DNA of 64,000 bases from Bog-473 sp963840435. GTDB lineage: Bacteria > Actinomycetota > Acidimicrobiia > Acidimicrobiales > RAAP-2. The translations under genes and the position numbers were made by a program. The stretch is taken from positions 124,001-188,000 of the forward strand of contig CAWIYY010000017.1 in assembly GCA_963840435.1 (NCBI GenBank). The letters run 5' to 3'. Shown here piece after piece: positions 1 through 8,024 of the stretch (the stretch's first letter is position 1; each line of letters starts with the position of its first letter). Below the pieces are notes generated by a model. That model saw only the letters and a program-made list of their open reading frames with translations, was not told the DNA's origin and ran no database searches.

Positions 1-548
1 CGAGCGCCCGCCGCGACCAGTCGGGCCTCGTGGCCATCGACGACGCCGTCACGGCCCGAGGTCTGGCCGTCGAACGAGTGGAGTTCCCCGGGCAAGCCGC
101 CGGGAAACGTCGCACCGATCCGCCTGCTGTCTGCATCGAGACCGTGCGGGCTGCCGCGGGGGCACTGGCCGAGCAGCTCGGCGTGCGCACCGGCCGGATC
201 GCCATCGGCGGACGTTCCTTCGGGGGCCGCATGTGCTCGTTGGCCGCGGCCGAGGGGCTCCATGTCGCCGCGCTGGTCCTCGTGAGCTACCCCCTCCATC
301 CGCCCGGCAAGCCGGAGCGGTTACGCACCGAGCACTTCGGTCAGCTGGACGTTCCCTGCCTCTTCGTGTCGGGCCGCAAGGACGCCTTCGCCACTCCGGC
401 CGAACTCGAGCGCGCGGTTGCGGCTATCCCGGGCCCGGTCACCGTGTCCTTCGTCGAGGGCGACCACTCGTTGCGTCGCAGTGAAGCCGAGGTGGCCACG
501 CTCGTCGCGTCCTGGCTGGCCGGGCTCGGTCGCACCCAGCGGCAGTGA
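1..548 (+). CDS. KANL3/Tex30-type alpha/beta hydrolase, 5'-truncated by window edge
   Basis: The frame is open from base 3 and the first visible GTG (30) is internal, because the upstream codons read like the start of the same fold, so the gene begins outside the window. The nucleophile elbow GGRSFGGR (serine near residue 63 counted from the GTG) matches the GGRSMGGRM motif of KANL3/Tex30 and dienelactone-hydrolase-like proteins. The segment SYPLHPPGKPE, an acid region (SGRKDAF) and a late histidine (EGDHSL) complete a plausible Ser-Asp-His triad. It is probably a soluble hydrolase of unknown substrate. It is followed by an AT-rich promoter region. Confidence 0.8.
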   Translation, partial: SARRDQSGLVAIDDAVTARGLAVERVEFPGQAAGKRRTDPPAVCIETVRAAAGALAEQLGVRTGRIAIGGRSFGGRMCSLAAAEGLHVAALVLVSYPLHPPGKPERLRTEHFGQLDVPCLFVSGRKDAFATPAELERAVAAIPGPVTVSFVEGDHSLRRSEAEVATLVASWLAGLGRTQRQ

Positions 549-585
549 CCGGGTGGCAGTCCCTTGGCAACTGCCGTCAAATATG

Positions 586-603
586 ATATCACTTTAATAT
601 CAC
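586..603 (+). promoter_or_regulatory. Direct repeat ATATCAC x2, candidate operator upstream of the SPFH gene
   Basis: ATATCAC occurs at 586-592 and again at 597-603, exactly 11 bp apart, about one helical turn. It lies in an unusually AT-rich island just before the ribosome binding site of the SPFH gene. The first copy also lies within TGATATCA, a perfect palindrome. A regulator binding one face of the helix is likely. The ribbon-helix-helix protein encoded two genes on is an obvious candidate for autoregulation, but that is inference. Confidence 0.45.
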
Positions 604-619
604 ATTTGAAGGAGTTCCC

Positions 620-1522
620 ATGAGCATCACCGAATCAGCCACCCAACCACAGCCAGTCGGGCACCAGGGGGCCCGGGTCGACATCGTGCAGCGCCCCGCC
701 GTGGCGGTGAACGGGTGGCTCGGCGTCATCGTGCTCGTCGCCTGTGGCTTCGGCGTGTACCTGAGCGCGAAGCACGATCGAGGCATCTTGTGGTTGCCGA
801 TCCTCGTGTTCGCGCTGGTCGTCACCGCGCTGGCCATCGTCCCGCCCGGCCAGACCTCGGTGGTCCAGTTCTTCGGCCGCTACGTCGGCACCGTCACCAA
901 GCCGGGCTTCTGGTTGGTCCTCCCTCTCACCCTGCGACGGTCCGTCAGCGTGCGGGTGCGCAACTTCGAGACGAACCACCTGAAGGTCAACGACGCCGAC
1001 GGCAATCCGGTCGAGATCGCTGCCATCGTGGTGTGGCAGGTGGTCGACACCGCCAAGTCGACCTACGCCGTCGAGAACTACACGAACTTCATCACCGTGC
1101 AGGCCGAGTCGGCCCTCCGCCACGTCGCCACCAGTCACCCCTACGACGACACCACCGGAGCGGGCACGTCGCTGCGCGGCTCGACCGACATCGTGGCGGC
1201 CGAGCTGGCACACGAGGTGGCGGCCAAGGTCGCGGTGGCCGGCATCGAGATCGTCGAGGTCCGGATCTCGCACCTGGCCTACGCCCAGGAGATCGCCCAG
1301 GCCATGCTGCGGCGCCAGCAGGCCAACGCCGTGGTGGCCGCCCGGTCACGCATCGTCGAGGGGGCGGTGGGCATGGTGGAGCAAGCCCTCAATCGCCTCA
1401 CCGAGAACGGTGTGGTCTCACTGGACGAGGAGCGCACGGCCAGCATGGTGAGCAACCTCATGGTGGTGCTCTGCGGCGACCAGCCGGCCTCGCCCATCAT
1501 CAACGCGGGCAGCATCTATTAG
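620..1522 (+). CDS. SPFH/Band 7 (stomatin-prohibitin) domain membrane protein
   Basis: The 300-residue protein has two membrane segments near residues 33-50 and 56-75, then a typical SPFH domain: PPGQTSVVQFFGRYVGTV, strand-rich text around VRVRNFETN, and the helical part ending EIAQAMLRRQQA. SPFH proteins oligomerise on membranes and organise microdomains or protease complexes. The ATG has a GGAG ribosome site at 611-614. The stop overlaps the start of the next gene by one base, so the two are translationally coupled. No protease partner such as NfeD is adjacent, so its role is unknown. Confidence 0.88.
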   Translation: MSITESATQPQPVGHQGARVDIVQRPAVAVNGWLGVIVLVACGFGVYLSAKHDRGILWLPILVFALVVTALAIVPPGQTSVVQFFGRYVGTVTKPGFWLVLPLTLRRSVSVRVRNFETNHLKVNDADGNPVEIAAIVVWQVVDTAKSTYAVENYTNFITVQAESALRHVATSHPYDDTTGAGTSLRGSTDIVAAELAHEVAAKVAVAGIEIVEVRISHLAYAQEIAQAMLRRQQANAVVAARSRIVEGAVGMVEQALNRLTENGVVSLDEERTASMVSNLMVVLCGDQPASPIINAGSIY

Positions 1523-1740
1523 TGAGCGACCGCCGGCAGGTCCTCCTGCGGGTCGACCCGGCTGTGCACGACGCGTTGGTCCGCTGGGCGAACGACGAAC
1601 TGCGCAGCGTCAACGCCCAGATCGAGATCGTGCTGCGCCGGGCGCTGACCGAAGCCGGGCGCATGCCCAGGCAGGCAGGGGACCTGCCCAAGCGGGGCCG
1701 GCCCCGGGCCGGCACCAAAGGAGGCGGGCCCGACACCTGA
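1522..1740 (+). CDS. Small ribbon-helix-helix (Arc/HicB-like) DNA-binding protein
   Basis: This 72-residue GTG-start protein begins inside the SPFH stop codon. Its sequence RRQVLLRVDPAVHDALVRWA followed by VNAQIEIVLRRALTEAG fits the strand-helix-helix Arc/MetJ fold, where the short strand contacts DNA. The basic, glycine-rich tail (PKRGRPRAGTKGG) resembles an AT-hook-like extension. Such small proteins commonly accompany SPFH genes in Actinobacteria and are often annotated as antitoxin-like. No toxin gene is adjacent. It may repress its own operon through the ATATCAC repeats at 586-603. Confidence 0.72.
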   Translation: MSDRRQVLLRVDPAVHDALVRWANDELRSVNAQIEIVLRRALTEAGRMPRQAGDLPKRGRPRAGTKGGGPDT

Positions 1741-1827
1741 CCGGCTGGGGCCCGGCCAGGTAACAGGTTCACCCAACGATCACGCAACCGGGACGGCCGG
1801 CCGAGCCGCCCATGCCATAGTTGTCCC

Positions 1828-2649
1828 GTGTCCTGCTTCGATCTGGACCGCCTCTCCGAGCCGGCGATCTCGGATCTGACCAGCCGCTATAGGGCGGCTG
1901 CTCCCTTCCCGCACGTCGTGTTGGACGACTTCGTGCTCGTGGCGCCAGGTGAAATCGAGGCGGCATTTCCGGGACCGGAATGGGAACACTGGGCAGACCG
2001 CTCGTCCGACCAACAGCCGGCTAAATCGAGTTGCCGGAAAATCGAAGTCATGCCCACCCTGCTCCGCGAGATGGTGCACGAGTTGGGCGAGCCCAGCTTC
2101 CTGCGCGCCCTCGTCGCCCTCAGCGGGTTCGAGAATCTGCTGCCCGACCCCTACCTCCACGGGGGAGGCCTCCAGCGCTGGGGCAAGGGCGGCGAGCAGA
2201 TCCCGCACACCGACTTCCCGTTCCACCCGACTGCGCCGTTGTGCCGGCGGGTCAACGTCCTGGTCTACCTGAACCCGGACTGGAAGGAGGGGGACGGCGG
2301 CGAGCTCAGCTTCTACCGCGTGGGCGACGAGCGGCCGACCGTGTCGATCTCCCCGAAGTTCGGCACCTGCGTGATCTTCAACACCGATCCGTGGTCGGTG
2401 CACAGCGTGCAGCCGATCTCCGACTCCTCGGCGCCGCGGCGCACGATCGGCTTGTACTACTTCACGATCGAGGCGGAGGACGTGGTCATCCGGGCGCGCT
2501 GGCCCAAGTGGTACGAGCAGGGCAGCCTGTCGGCCACCTCCTCGCTGGACAAGGTGCGCCTGGCCGGGACCAGGACGGCGCTGGGCGCGTCGCGGGGCTT
2601 TTCCCGGCTGGCCAACAGGATGGATCCCAGGCGGCCCACGACGAAGTGA
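1828..2649 (+). CDS. 2-oxoglutarate/Fe(II)-dependent dioxygenase, prolyl-hydroxylase type
   Basis: The 273-residue protein carries the double-stranded beta-helix motifs of 2OG-Fe(II) oxygenases: HTDFPFH near residue 131 gives the first histidine and aspartate, SVHSVQP near residue 192 the distal histidine, and RRTIGLYYF the arginine that binds 2-oxoglutarate. NVLVYLNPDW and GGELSFY match the core of Tpa1/Ofd1-like and prolyl-4-hydroxylase-related enzymes. The substrate could be a protein side chain or a small molecule. It starts at GTG 1828 and stands alone. Its C-terminal 60 residues are basic. Confidence 0.8.
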   Translation: MSCFDLDRLSEPAISDLTSRYRAAAPFPHVVLDDFVLVAPGEIEAAFPGPEWEHWADRSSDQQPAKSSCRKIEVMPTLLREMVHELGEPSFLRALVALSGFENLLPDPYLHGGGLQRWGKGGEQIPHTDFPFHPTAPLCRRVNVLVYLNPDWKEGDGGELSFYRVGDERPTVSISPKFGTCVIFNTDPWSVHSVQPISDSSAPRRTIGLYYFTIEAEDVVIRARWPKWYEQGSLSATSSLDKVRLAGTRTALGASRGFSRLANRMDPRRPTTK

Positions 2650-2671
2650 GGCAGGGTCGCCGTACCCGCGC

Positions 2672-3289
2672 TCAGGTGCTGGTCAAGGCGAACGCGTCGC
2701 GCAGGGCGCGCAGCCCGGCCGAGGTCTGCTGTACGAACTCCTCGTCGCGCTCCGGGTCGCCCCGCTCGAGCCAGGTCAAGGTGGCCTCGACCAGCCAGCC
2801 GAAGAGCGCATCGGCCCGCCAGGCGTCGAAGAGGGCGTCGCCCGAGTCGAGACCCGTGAGTTGGCGCACCACGCCGACCGAGACGGCGCGCAGTTCGGAG
2901 GCGTACGCCGCGAACTGGGGCTCCCGGGCGGCGTGGCGCCAGAGCAGGGTGAACGCGGCCGGGTCCTCACGGGCCACCGTGAGCAAGGTGCGCGGTCCCA
3001 GGCCGCTGCGGGTGGGTTCGGCCAGCTCGGTGCGCAGCTCGTCGCCCAGGTGCTCGAAGACCTGCTCGAGGATGGCGCGGTAGAGATCCTCCTTGGACGC
3101 GAAGTGCCGGTAGACGATCAGCTTGGTCACGCCGCAGCGTGCGGCCACGTCGTCCATGGAGGTCTGGGCGAAGCCGGCCGTCGCGAAGGCTTGCGCCGCG
3201 CTCTCGAGGATGGCGGCCCGTCGCTCGGCGCGCGGCAAGAGTTTGCTTTCGGTCTGTATACGTGCGAGTGTACACTTCTCAGTAGACAC
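2672..3289 (-). CDS. TetR-family transcriptional regulator
   Basis: The N-terminal helix-turn-helix is typical: AAILESAAQAFATAGFAQTSMDDVAARCGVTKLIVYRHFASKEDLYRAIL. A variable ligand-binding half follows. A GTG at 3289 gives 205 residues, but no good ribosome site precedes it and the first codons would lie on the palindromic sequence at 3255-3276. A TTG at 3238 would give 188 residues and leave the palindromes in the promoter, so it is a strong alternative start. It is divergent from the diiron/luciferase-like pair and probably represses it. Confidence 0.85.
   Translation of the reverse strand: MSTEKCTLARIQTESKLLPRAERRAAILESAAQAFATAGFAQTSMDDVAARCGVTKLIVYRHFASKEDLYRAILEQVFEHLGDELRTELAEPTRSGLGPRTLLTVAREDPAAFTLLWRHAAREPQFAAYASELRAVSVGVVRQLTGLDSGDALFDAWRADALFGWLVEATLTWLERGDPERDEEFVQQTSAGLRALRDAFALTST
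3255..3276. promoter_or_regulatory. Palindromic operator between TetR and the diiron/LLM operon
   Basis: The stretch contains AGTGTACACT (3267-3276), a perfect 10-bp palindrome, and GTATAC (3256-3261). Read as one site, TGTATACG and AGTGTACA form 8-bp arms (6 of 8 complementary) around TGCG. It sits in the divergent region between the TetR gene and the start at 3320. TetR dimers bind sites of this size and symmetry. Confidence 0.55.
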
Positions 3290-3319
3290 GCAGTGTGAAC
3301 CCGTAGGGGAGGACCGGCC

Positions 3320-4354
3320 ATGGGTACGGCGCAGGTGGAATTCACCGAGGACGAGCTCCTCAGCGACCTGACGGTGTGCGAGCCGCTCCTCGCCGGCGGG
3401 GTGCGCTGCCACGGCGGCTTCGACGCGAACGGCGCCTACGTGTCGCCCCGGACCCGGTTCCGCGGCCCGGCCATCGCCGCCTGGGGCGAGCAGAACTGCG
3501 AGCGCTTCGGCACCGAGCTGATCGACGTGCCCCTCGAACGCTGGGAGCGCTCGTACCCCAACGTCGAGCAGGCGCGCTTTCTCGTCCGGGCCGGCGTACC
3601 CGAGCCACTCATGGCCACGTTGACCCGCATCGGGACGGTGGAGGGCTACGGCGCCAACATCCGCCTGCTCAAGCCGAAGGACCTGCAGCGCCACTTCGTC
3701 GAGGACGTGCGCGGCACCGCCATCGACCATCTGGGGGGCGGTCTCTTCGAGGCGCACGGCCGCGACGAGGCAGGGTGGGAAGAGGAGGCCGGTCACCGCG
3801 ACATGTGGTTCGCCGCCCGCGACATCGCCTTCGAGCGTCCGGTCGACGAGCTCGATATCGAGGCCATGCTGGCCCGCATGGGCTTCGGGCCGAGCCGGCC
3901 CGGGGCGAACGGGGTGCGGCTGCTCCCCGACGACATCCTGCCCGACCTCGAAATGATGGTGAGCCTGATGGTGCGCGTCCTCTTCATCGAGATCTCGGCC
4001 TTCCACACGTTCGCCTGGGCCGAAGCGTGGATGTCCGACACCGAGCTGGTCGCTGGGGACGGCGCGGCGGCCCGCCTGGTGAGCTACATCCGGGCCGACG
4101 AGACGCCCCACGTCGGCTACCTACGCACCGCGCTCTCCGAGATCCGCGACCGCACCTGGGTCGGCGAGAACGGCACCCGGCATGCCGGCACGGACATGAT
4201 CGGGCGCATCTGGGATCCGCTGCTCGCCCAGAGCCTGGGCCCGGCCCGCGAGGAGGGCCGGCGGGCCACCCGGAGCGAGGTCGAGCACTGGTGCACCAGC
4301 CGGGCGGACGGCGCCGACGTCCTGGCCGAGTTCAACGCCCTGGGCGACGCGTGA
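3320..4354 (+). CDS. Putative ferritin-like (diiron) protein paired with a luciferase-family oxidoreductase
   Basis: I do not recognise this 344-residue protein by family name. Its C-terminal half is strongly helical and carries acid/histidine clusters in FIEISAFHTFAWAEAW and YIRADETPHVGYL, including one E-x-x-H, spaced as metal ligands are in ferritin-like carboxylate-bridged diiron proteins. It has a good ribosome site (GGGGAGG). Its stop overlaps the GTG of the luciferase-like gene by 4 bp, so the two should be made together under the divergent TetR. A joint oxidation pathway is plausible, with unknown substrate. Confidence 0.5.
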   Translation: MGTAQVEFTEDELLSDLTVCEPLLAGGVRCHGGFDANGAYVSPRTRFRGPAIAAWGEQNCERFGTELIDVPLERWERSYPNVEQARFLVRAGVPEPLMATLTRIGTVEGYGANIRLLKPKDLQRHFVEDVRGTAIDHLGGGLFEAHGRDEAGWEEEAGHRDMWFAARDIAFERPVDELDIEAMLARMGFGPSRPGANGVRLLPDDILPDLEMMVSLMVRVLFIEISAFHTFAWAEAWMSDTELVAGDGAAARLVSYIRADETPHVGYLRTALSEIRDRTWVGENGTRHAGTDMIGRIWDPLLAQSLGPAREEGRRATRSEVEHWCTSRADGADVLAEFNALGDA

Positions 4355-5718
4355 AGTTCGGCGTCTTCTACGAGCACCAGCTGCCGCGGCCCTGGGAGGA
4401 AGGCAGCGAGTACCGGCTCATGCAGGACGCACTCGAGCAGGTGGAGCTGGCCGACCGCCTCGGTTTCGACGTCGTGTGGGAGGTCGAGCACCACTTCTTG
4501 GAGGAGTACAGCCACTCGTCGGCTCCCGAGGTGTTCTTGGGTGCGGTCAGCCAGCGCACGAAGGACATCCGTCTCGGGCACGGCATCATCCAGACGGCGC
4601 CCGGCTACAACCACCCGGCCCGCACGGCCGAGCGGGTGGCCACCTTGGACCTGCTGTCAGGGGGGCGGGTCGAGTTCGGGTCCGGCGAATCGGGCTCCGA
4701 GGCGGAGCTCGGCGGCTTCCTGGTCGACCCGGCCACCAAGCGTGCGGCCTGGCTCGAGGGGTTGGAGGTGGCGCTGCGCTGCATGACCGAGACACCCTTC
4801 ACCGGCGTCGACGGCACCTTCGTGCAGATGCCGCCGCGCAACGTCGTGCCCAAGCCGATGCAGAAGCCGCACCCGCCGTTATGGGTGGCCTGCTCGCGGC
4901 GTGACACCATCCTCCTGGCCGCCGAGAAGGGGATCGGCGCGCTCACCTTCGCCTTCATCGACCCCGAGGAGGCGGTCAAGTGGGTGTCGGACTACGAGCG
5001 CACTTTGGCCGAGTCGTGTGTTCCCGTCGGGCAGGCCGTCAACGCCAACATCGCCTGCGTCACGCAAATGATGTGCCACCCCGACGAGGAGGAGGCCCTG
5101 GCCCGCGGGCTCGAGGGCGGCAACTTCTTCGGCTACTCGCTCGGGCACTACTACGTCTTCGGCGAGCACCAACCCGGGTCGACCGACGTGTGGGAGGAGT
5201 TCCTGGACCGCCGGGGCGATCACGGCTACTCGCCCGAGGTGGAGGCCGCCCTGCGCCAGGAGCGCCTCGGGGCGAGGCTGGCCGCGGGGGACCGGACCGG
5301 GCTGCGCGGCGCTACGGGCACGCCTTCCCAGGTGCGCGAGTACCTCGAGCGCTTCGAGGAGGCAGGCGTCGACCAGGTCATCTTCGTGCTCCAGGCGGGG
5401 AAGAACCGCCACGAGCACATCTGCGAGTCCCTCGAGCTGTTCGGGCGTGAGGTGCTCCCCGCCTTCAAGGAGCGCGACGAGGCCCAGGTGTCGGCCAAGG
5501 CCGTCCGCCTGGCCCCGACCCTCGAGGTCGCCCTGGCTCGCAAGGCGGAGCAGGCGCCGCCCCCCGCCTTGCCGGCCGACTACGCCTTTGGGGCCATGCC
5601 GCGCCGCTGGGCCGAGGAGACGGGCAGCGTCGAGCTGCGCGAGTGGCTCGAGCATTTCGCCGAGTCGCGGGCCAAGGGCATTCGCGACGAGCGGCTGGGC
5701 ATCCTCGGCAACAGCTGA
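4351..5718 (+). CDS. Luciferase-like (LLM class) flavin/F420-dependent monooxygenase
   Basis: The protein has 455 residues and a clear bacterial-luciferase TIM-barrel sequence. KFGVFYEHQLPRPW opens it, ADRLGFDVVWEVEHHF and LGHGIIQTAPGYNHPARTAE follow, then LDLLSGGRVEFGSG. Such enzymes oxidise small substrates with reduced FMN or F420. The C-terminal ~80 residues extend beyond the usual barrel with a helical tail. Its GTG (4351) overlaps the upstream stop. The TetR gene and palindromic operator upstream imply induction by a small molecule. Confidence 0.85.
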   Translation: MKFGVFYEHQLPRPWEEGSEYRLMQDALEQVELADRLGFDVVWEVEHHFLEEYSHSSAPEVFLGAVSQRTKDIRLGHGIIQTAPGYNHPARTAERVATLDLLSGGRVEFGSGESGSEAELGGFLVDPATKRAAWLEGLEVALRCMTETPFTGVDGTFVQMPPRNVVPKPMQKPHPPLWVACSRRDTILLAAEKGIGALTFAFIDPEEAVKWVSDYERTLAESCVPVGQAVNANIACVTQMMCHPDEEEALARGLEGGNFFGYSLGHYYVFGEHQPGSTDVWEEFLDRRGDHGYSPEVEAALRQERLGARLAAGDRTGLRGATGTPSQVREYLERFEEAGVDQVIFVLQAGKNRHEHICESLELFGREVLPAFKERDEAQVSAKAVRLAPTLEVALARKAEQAPPPALPADYAFGAMPRRWAEETGSVELREWLEHFAESRAKGIRDERLGILGNS

Positions 5719-5817
5719 GCCGTCCCAACCTGGTCGAACACGTTCCCCACAGGGGATGTGGTCTGGACGCGGCCCCTCAGCAATCGCCCGTGCCGCGCCG
5801 GGAACGCCCGACGCTCG

Positions 5818-6477
5818 TCAGCGTTGACGCAGCAGCCGGTCGAGTTGGGCCACCGTGAGGGGAGGTCGCGCCGGCCCGGCCGGGGCGCCGGGGCGGAACC
5901 CGTCGAGCACCAACTCGAGGAAGCGCAACGAGGTCGCGCCACCGCCGCCGGTGTCACACACGTCGGCAATCGCCCGCACCGAGAGCAGCCCGATCACGAT
6001 GTCGGTCACGGCCAGGTCCGCCCGCACCGTGCCCGCCCGCTGGCTGCGGGCCAGGAGCTCGTCGAGCAGGGGTGCCAGCAGGTCGAGCCCGGTGCCGGTG
6101 GAGCGCCAGGGCGGGGCCTCGGTGGTGGCTCGCCAGCAACTGGGTGCGGCCACGCAGCGGCGCACGAACTCGAAGACCGCCTCGGCGTCGGGCACCTCGG
6201 CCAGCACGGCCTCGGCCATCTCGCGGTTGCGCCGCTTGGCCTCGTCGACCACGGCCTCGAAGAGCTCGGACTTGTTCGGGAAGCGCCGGTAGAGCGTGCC
6301 CACGCCGACGTCGGCCCGCTCGGCGATCGTCTCCATGGAGGCGTCGTAACCCTGCTCGGCGAAGACCAGATGGGCGGCCTCGAGGATGCGGGCCAGGTTG
6401 ACCTCGGCGTCGCGGCGCAGCGGGCGGCGGCCGGTAGTCGTCCCGCCGGTGGTGGCGCTGCCGGCGGCCGCCGTCAC
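5818..6477 (-). CDS. TetR-family regulator coupled to an MFS efflux gene
   Basis: This is a 219-residue TetR protein. The helix-turn-helix reads ARILEAAHLVFAEQGYDASMETIAERADVGVGTLYRRFPNKSELFEAVV, close to the SbtR/KstR2-like group, and the C-terminal half is a ligand domain. The GTG start at 6477 overlaps the stop of the upstream MFS gene by 4 bp, so transporter and regulator form one operon with the transporter first. It probably represses that operon through the inverted repeat at 7965-7979. Confidence 0.87.
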   Translation of the reverse strand: MTAAAGSATTGGTTTGRRPLRRDAEVNLARILEAAHLVFAEQGYDASMETIAERADVGVGTLYRRFPNKSELFEAVVDEAKRRNREMAEAVLAEVPDAEAVFEFVRRCVAAPSCWRATTEAPPWRSTGTGLDLLAPLLDELLARSQRAGTVRADLAVTDIVIGLLSVRAIADVCDTGGGGATSLRFLELVLDGFRPGAPAGPARPPLTVAQLDRLLRQR

Positions 6478-7943
6478 GCCGGCTTCTCGGGCACGAAGGC
6501 GATGGCGCCCACGATGGCTTCGCCCTCGGCGGTGAGGCCGGGGTGGGACTCGCCCCGTACCGCCGTCTCCTGCCCGCGTGTCGGGATGAGGCAGGCGGCC
6601 GCCGCGGCGACGAGCAGGCCGATGCCGCTCACGGCGAAGGCCAGGACGTAGCCGGACTCCTTGGGGAAGCCGTCGGGTAGCAGCTGGCTGACCACCAGGC
6701 TGGTGGCGATGCCGGCCCCCAGTGCCTGCCCGATCGTGCGGACGTTGGTGTTCATGCCGGTGGCCACCCCGGTCTGATCGGCCGGCACGTTCTCGATGAT
6801 CAGGTTGGCCAGCGACGCGAACGCCGGGGCCAGGCCGACCCCGAGCAGTCCCGAGGCGACGTAGATGGTCCAGGACTGGTTGTGGCCGACCACGAGCACG
6901 CCGTAGGAGGCGGCCGAGATCAGCGAACCGATGATGAGCACGACCTTGGACCCGATGCGCAGGGAGAGCCAGCCGGTGAAGGGCGCCACCACCACCATGG
7001 CCAGGGCGAAGGGCAGGAGATAGAGCCCCGACTGGGTGACCGAGGCGCCGAAGCCGTAGCCGGCGCTGGTCGGCGTCTGGACGTACTGGGGCACGGTGAT
7101 GAACATGGCGAACAAGCCGAAGCCGTAGAGCAGCGCAGCCAGGTTGGTGGCCCACACGGCGCGGATGCGCATGATGCGCATGTCGACCAGCGGCGACGAG
7201 GAGCGCTGTTCGGAGACGACCCAGAGGACGGCGAGGACGACCGTGGCCACGTAGAGCTCCACCATCGTCGCACTGAGCCAGCCCCAGTTCGGCCCGTACG
7301 AGACGGCGATCAGCCCTGTGGTGAGCCAGCCCGACATGAGGACGGCGCCGAGCCAGTTGATGCCGGCCGGGGCCCGCACGGGCGACTCGGGGACGAAGAA
7401 GAAGGTGGCCACGGTCGCGGCTGCCGACATGATGAGGGGCAGCCAGAACAGCCAGTGGTAGTTCAGGTGCACCAGGATCGGCCCGGCCAGCACGATCCCG
7501 GCGCCCGATCCCACGCCGAGGATGGCCGACATGAAGCCGATGGCCCCGGCCACCCGCGCCGCTGGGAACTCGTCACGGATGATGCCAAAGGCGAGCGGGA
7601 AGATGGCGCCGGCCACGCCCTGGATCACCCGGCCCACCAGGATCACGCTCAGGCTGGTCCCCAGCGCGCTGATCAGCGTGCCCACGCTCAGCGCGATCAG
7701 CACGCCGACGATGACCTTCTCCTTGCCGAGCGTGTCGCCCACCCGGCCCAGCACCGGGGTGGCGATGGCTGCGCTCAGCAGGTAGGCGGTCAGCAGCCAG
7801 CTGGCGCCGGACTCCGAGGTGTGCAGCGTGTGCTCGAGCTGGGGGATGGCCGGGATGATCAGCGACTGCAGGAGGCTGAAGGCCAGGGCGGCGGTGGCCA
7901 GCACGGCGAAGGTGGCGCCGTAGTGGGTGCGCCGCTCGCTCAC
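6474..7943 (-). CDS. MFS drug:H+ antiporter, DHA2 (14-TM) type
   Basis: The protein has 489 residues with about 14 hydrophobic segments. SLLQSLIIPAIPQLEHTLHTSESGASWLLTAYLL in the first helices and LGRVGDTLGKEKV in the first cytoplasmic loop are the DHA2 signature. RVIQGVAGAIFPLAFGIIRDEFP matches motif C. It should export hydrophobic toxic compounds in exchange for protons at the inner membrane. It starts with GTG. It is cotranscribed with its TetR regulator. Confidence 0.88.
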   Translation of the reverse strand: MSERRTHYGATFAVLATAALAFSLLQSLIIPAIPQLEHTLHTSESGASWLLTAYLLSAAIATPVLGRVGDTLGKEKVIVGVLIALSVGTLISALGTSLSVILVGRVIQGVAGAIFPLAFGIIRDEFPAARVAGAIGFMSAILGVGSGAGIVLAGPILVHLNYHWLFWLPLIMSAAATVATFFFVPESPVRAPAGINWLGAVLMSGWLTTGLIAVSYGPNWGWLSATMVELYVATVVLAVLWVVSEQRSSSPLVDMRIMRIRAVWATNLAALLYGFGLFAMFITVPQYVQTPTSAGYGFGASVTQSGLYLLPFALAMVVVAPFTGWLSLRIGSKVVLIIGSLISAASYGVLVVGHNQSWTIYVASGLLGVGLAPAFASLANLIIENVPADQTGVATGMNTNVRTIGQALGAGIATSLVVSQLLPDGFPKESGYVLAFAVSGIGLLVAAAAACLIPTRGQETAVRGESHPGLTAEGEAIVGAIAFVPEKPA

Positions 7944-7964
7944 GCCCCTGTTCCTAGCAGAAGC

Positions 7965-7979
7965 GGAATGATGGATTCC
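7965..7979. promoter_or_regulatory. Inverted repeat GGAAT-N5-ATTCC, candidate TetR operator
   Basis: GGAAT at 7965-7969 and ATTCC at 7975-7979 form a symmetrical site 22 bp upstream of the MFS start codon, in the only spacer before this two-gene operon. The location fits repression by the TetR protein encoded downstream. The arms are short, so chance is not excluded. Confidence 0.35.
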
Positions 7980-8024
7980 AGTTGTGGTGGGCCTCCGGGA
8001 CGACCGGGACCGGGCGACGCGAGG

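Noticed and set aside
1522..1740. Toxin-antitoxin module with the Arc-like protein as antitoxin
   Set aside because: No toxin-sized gene lies beside it; the neighbours are an SPFH protein and a dioxygenase.
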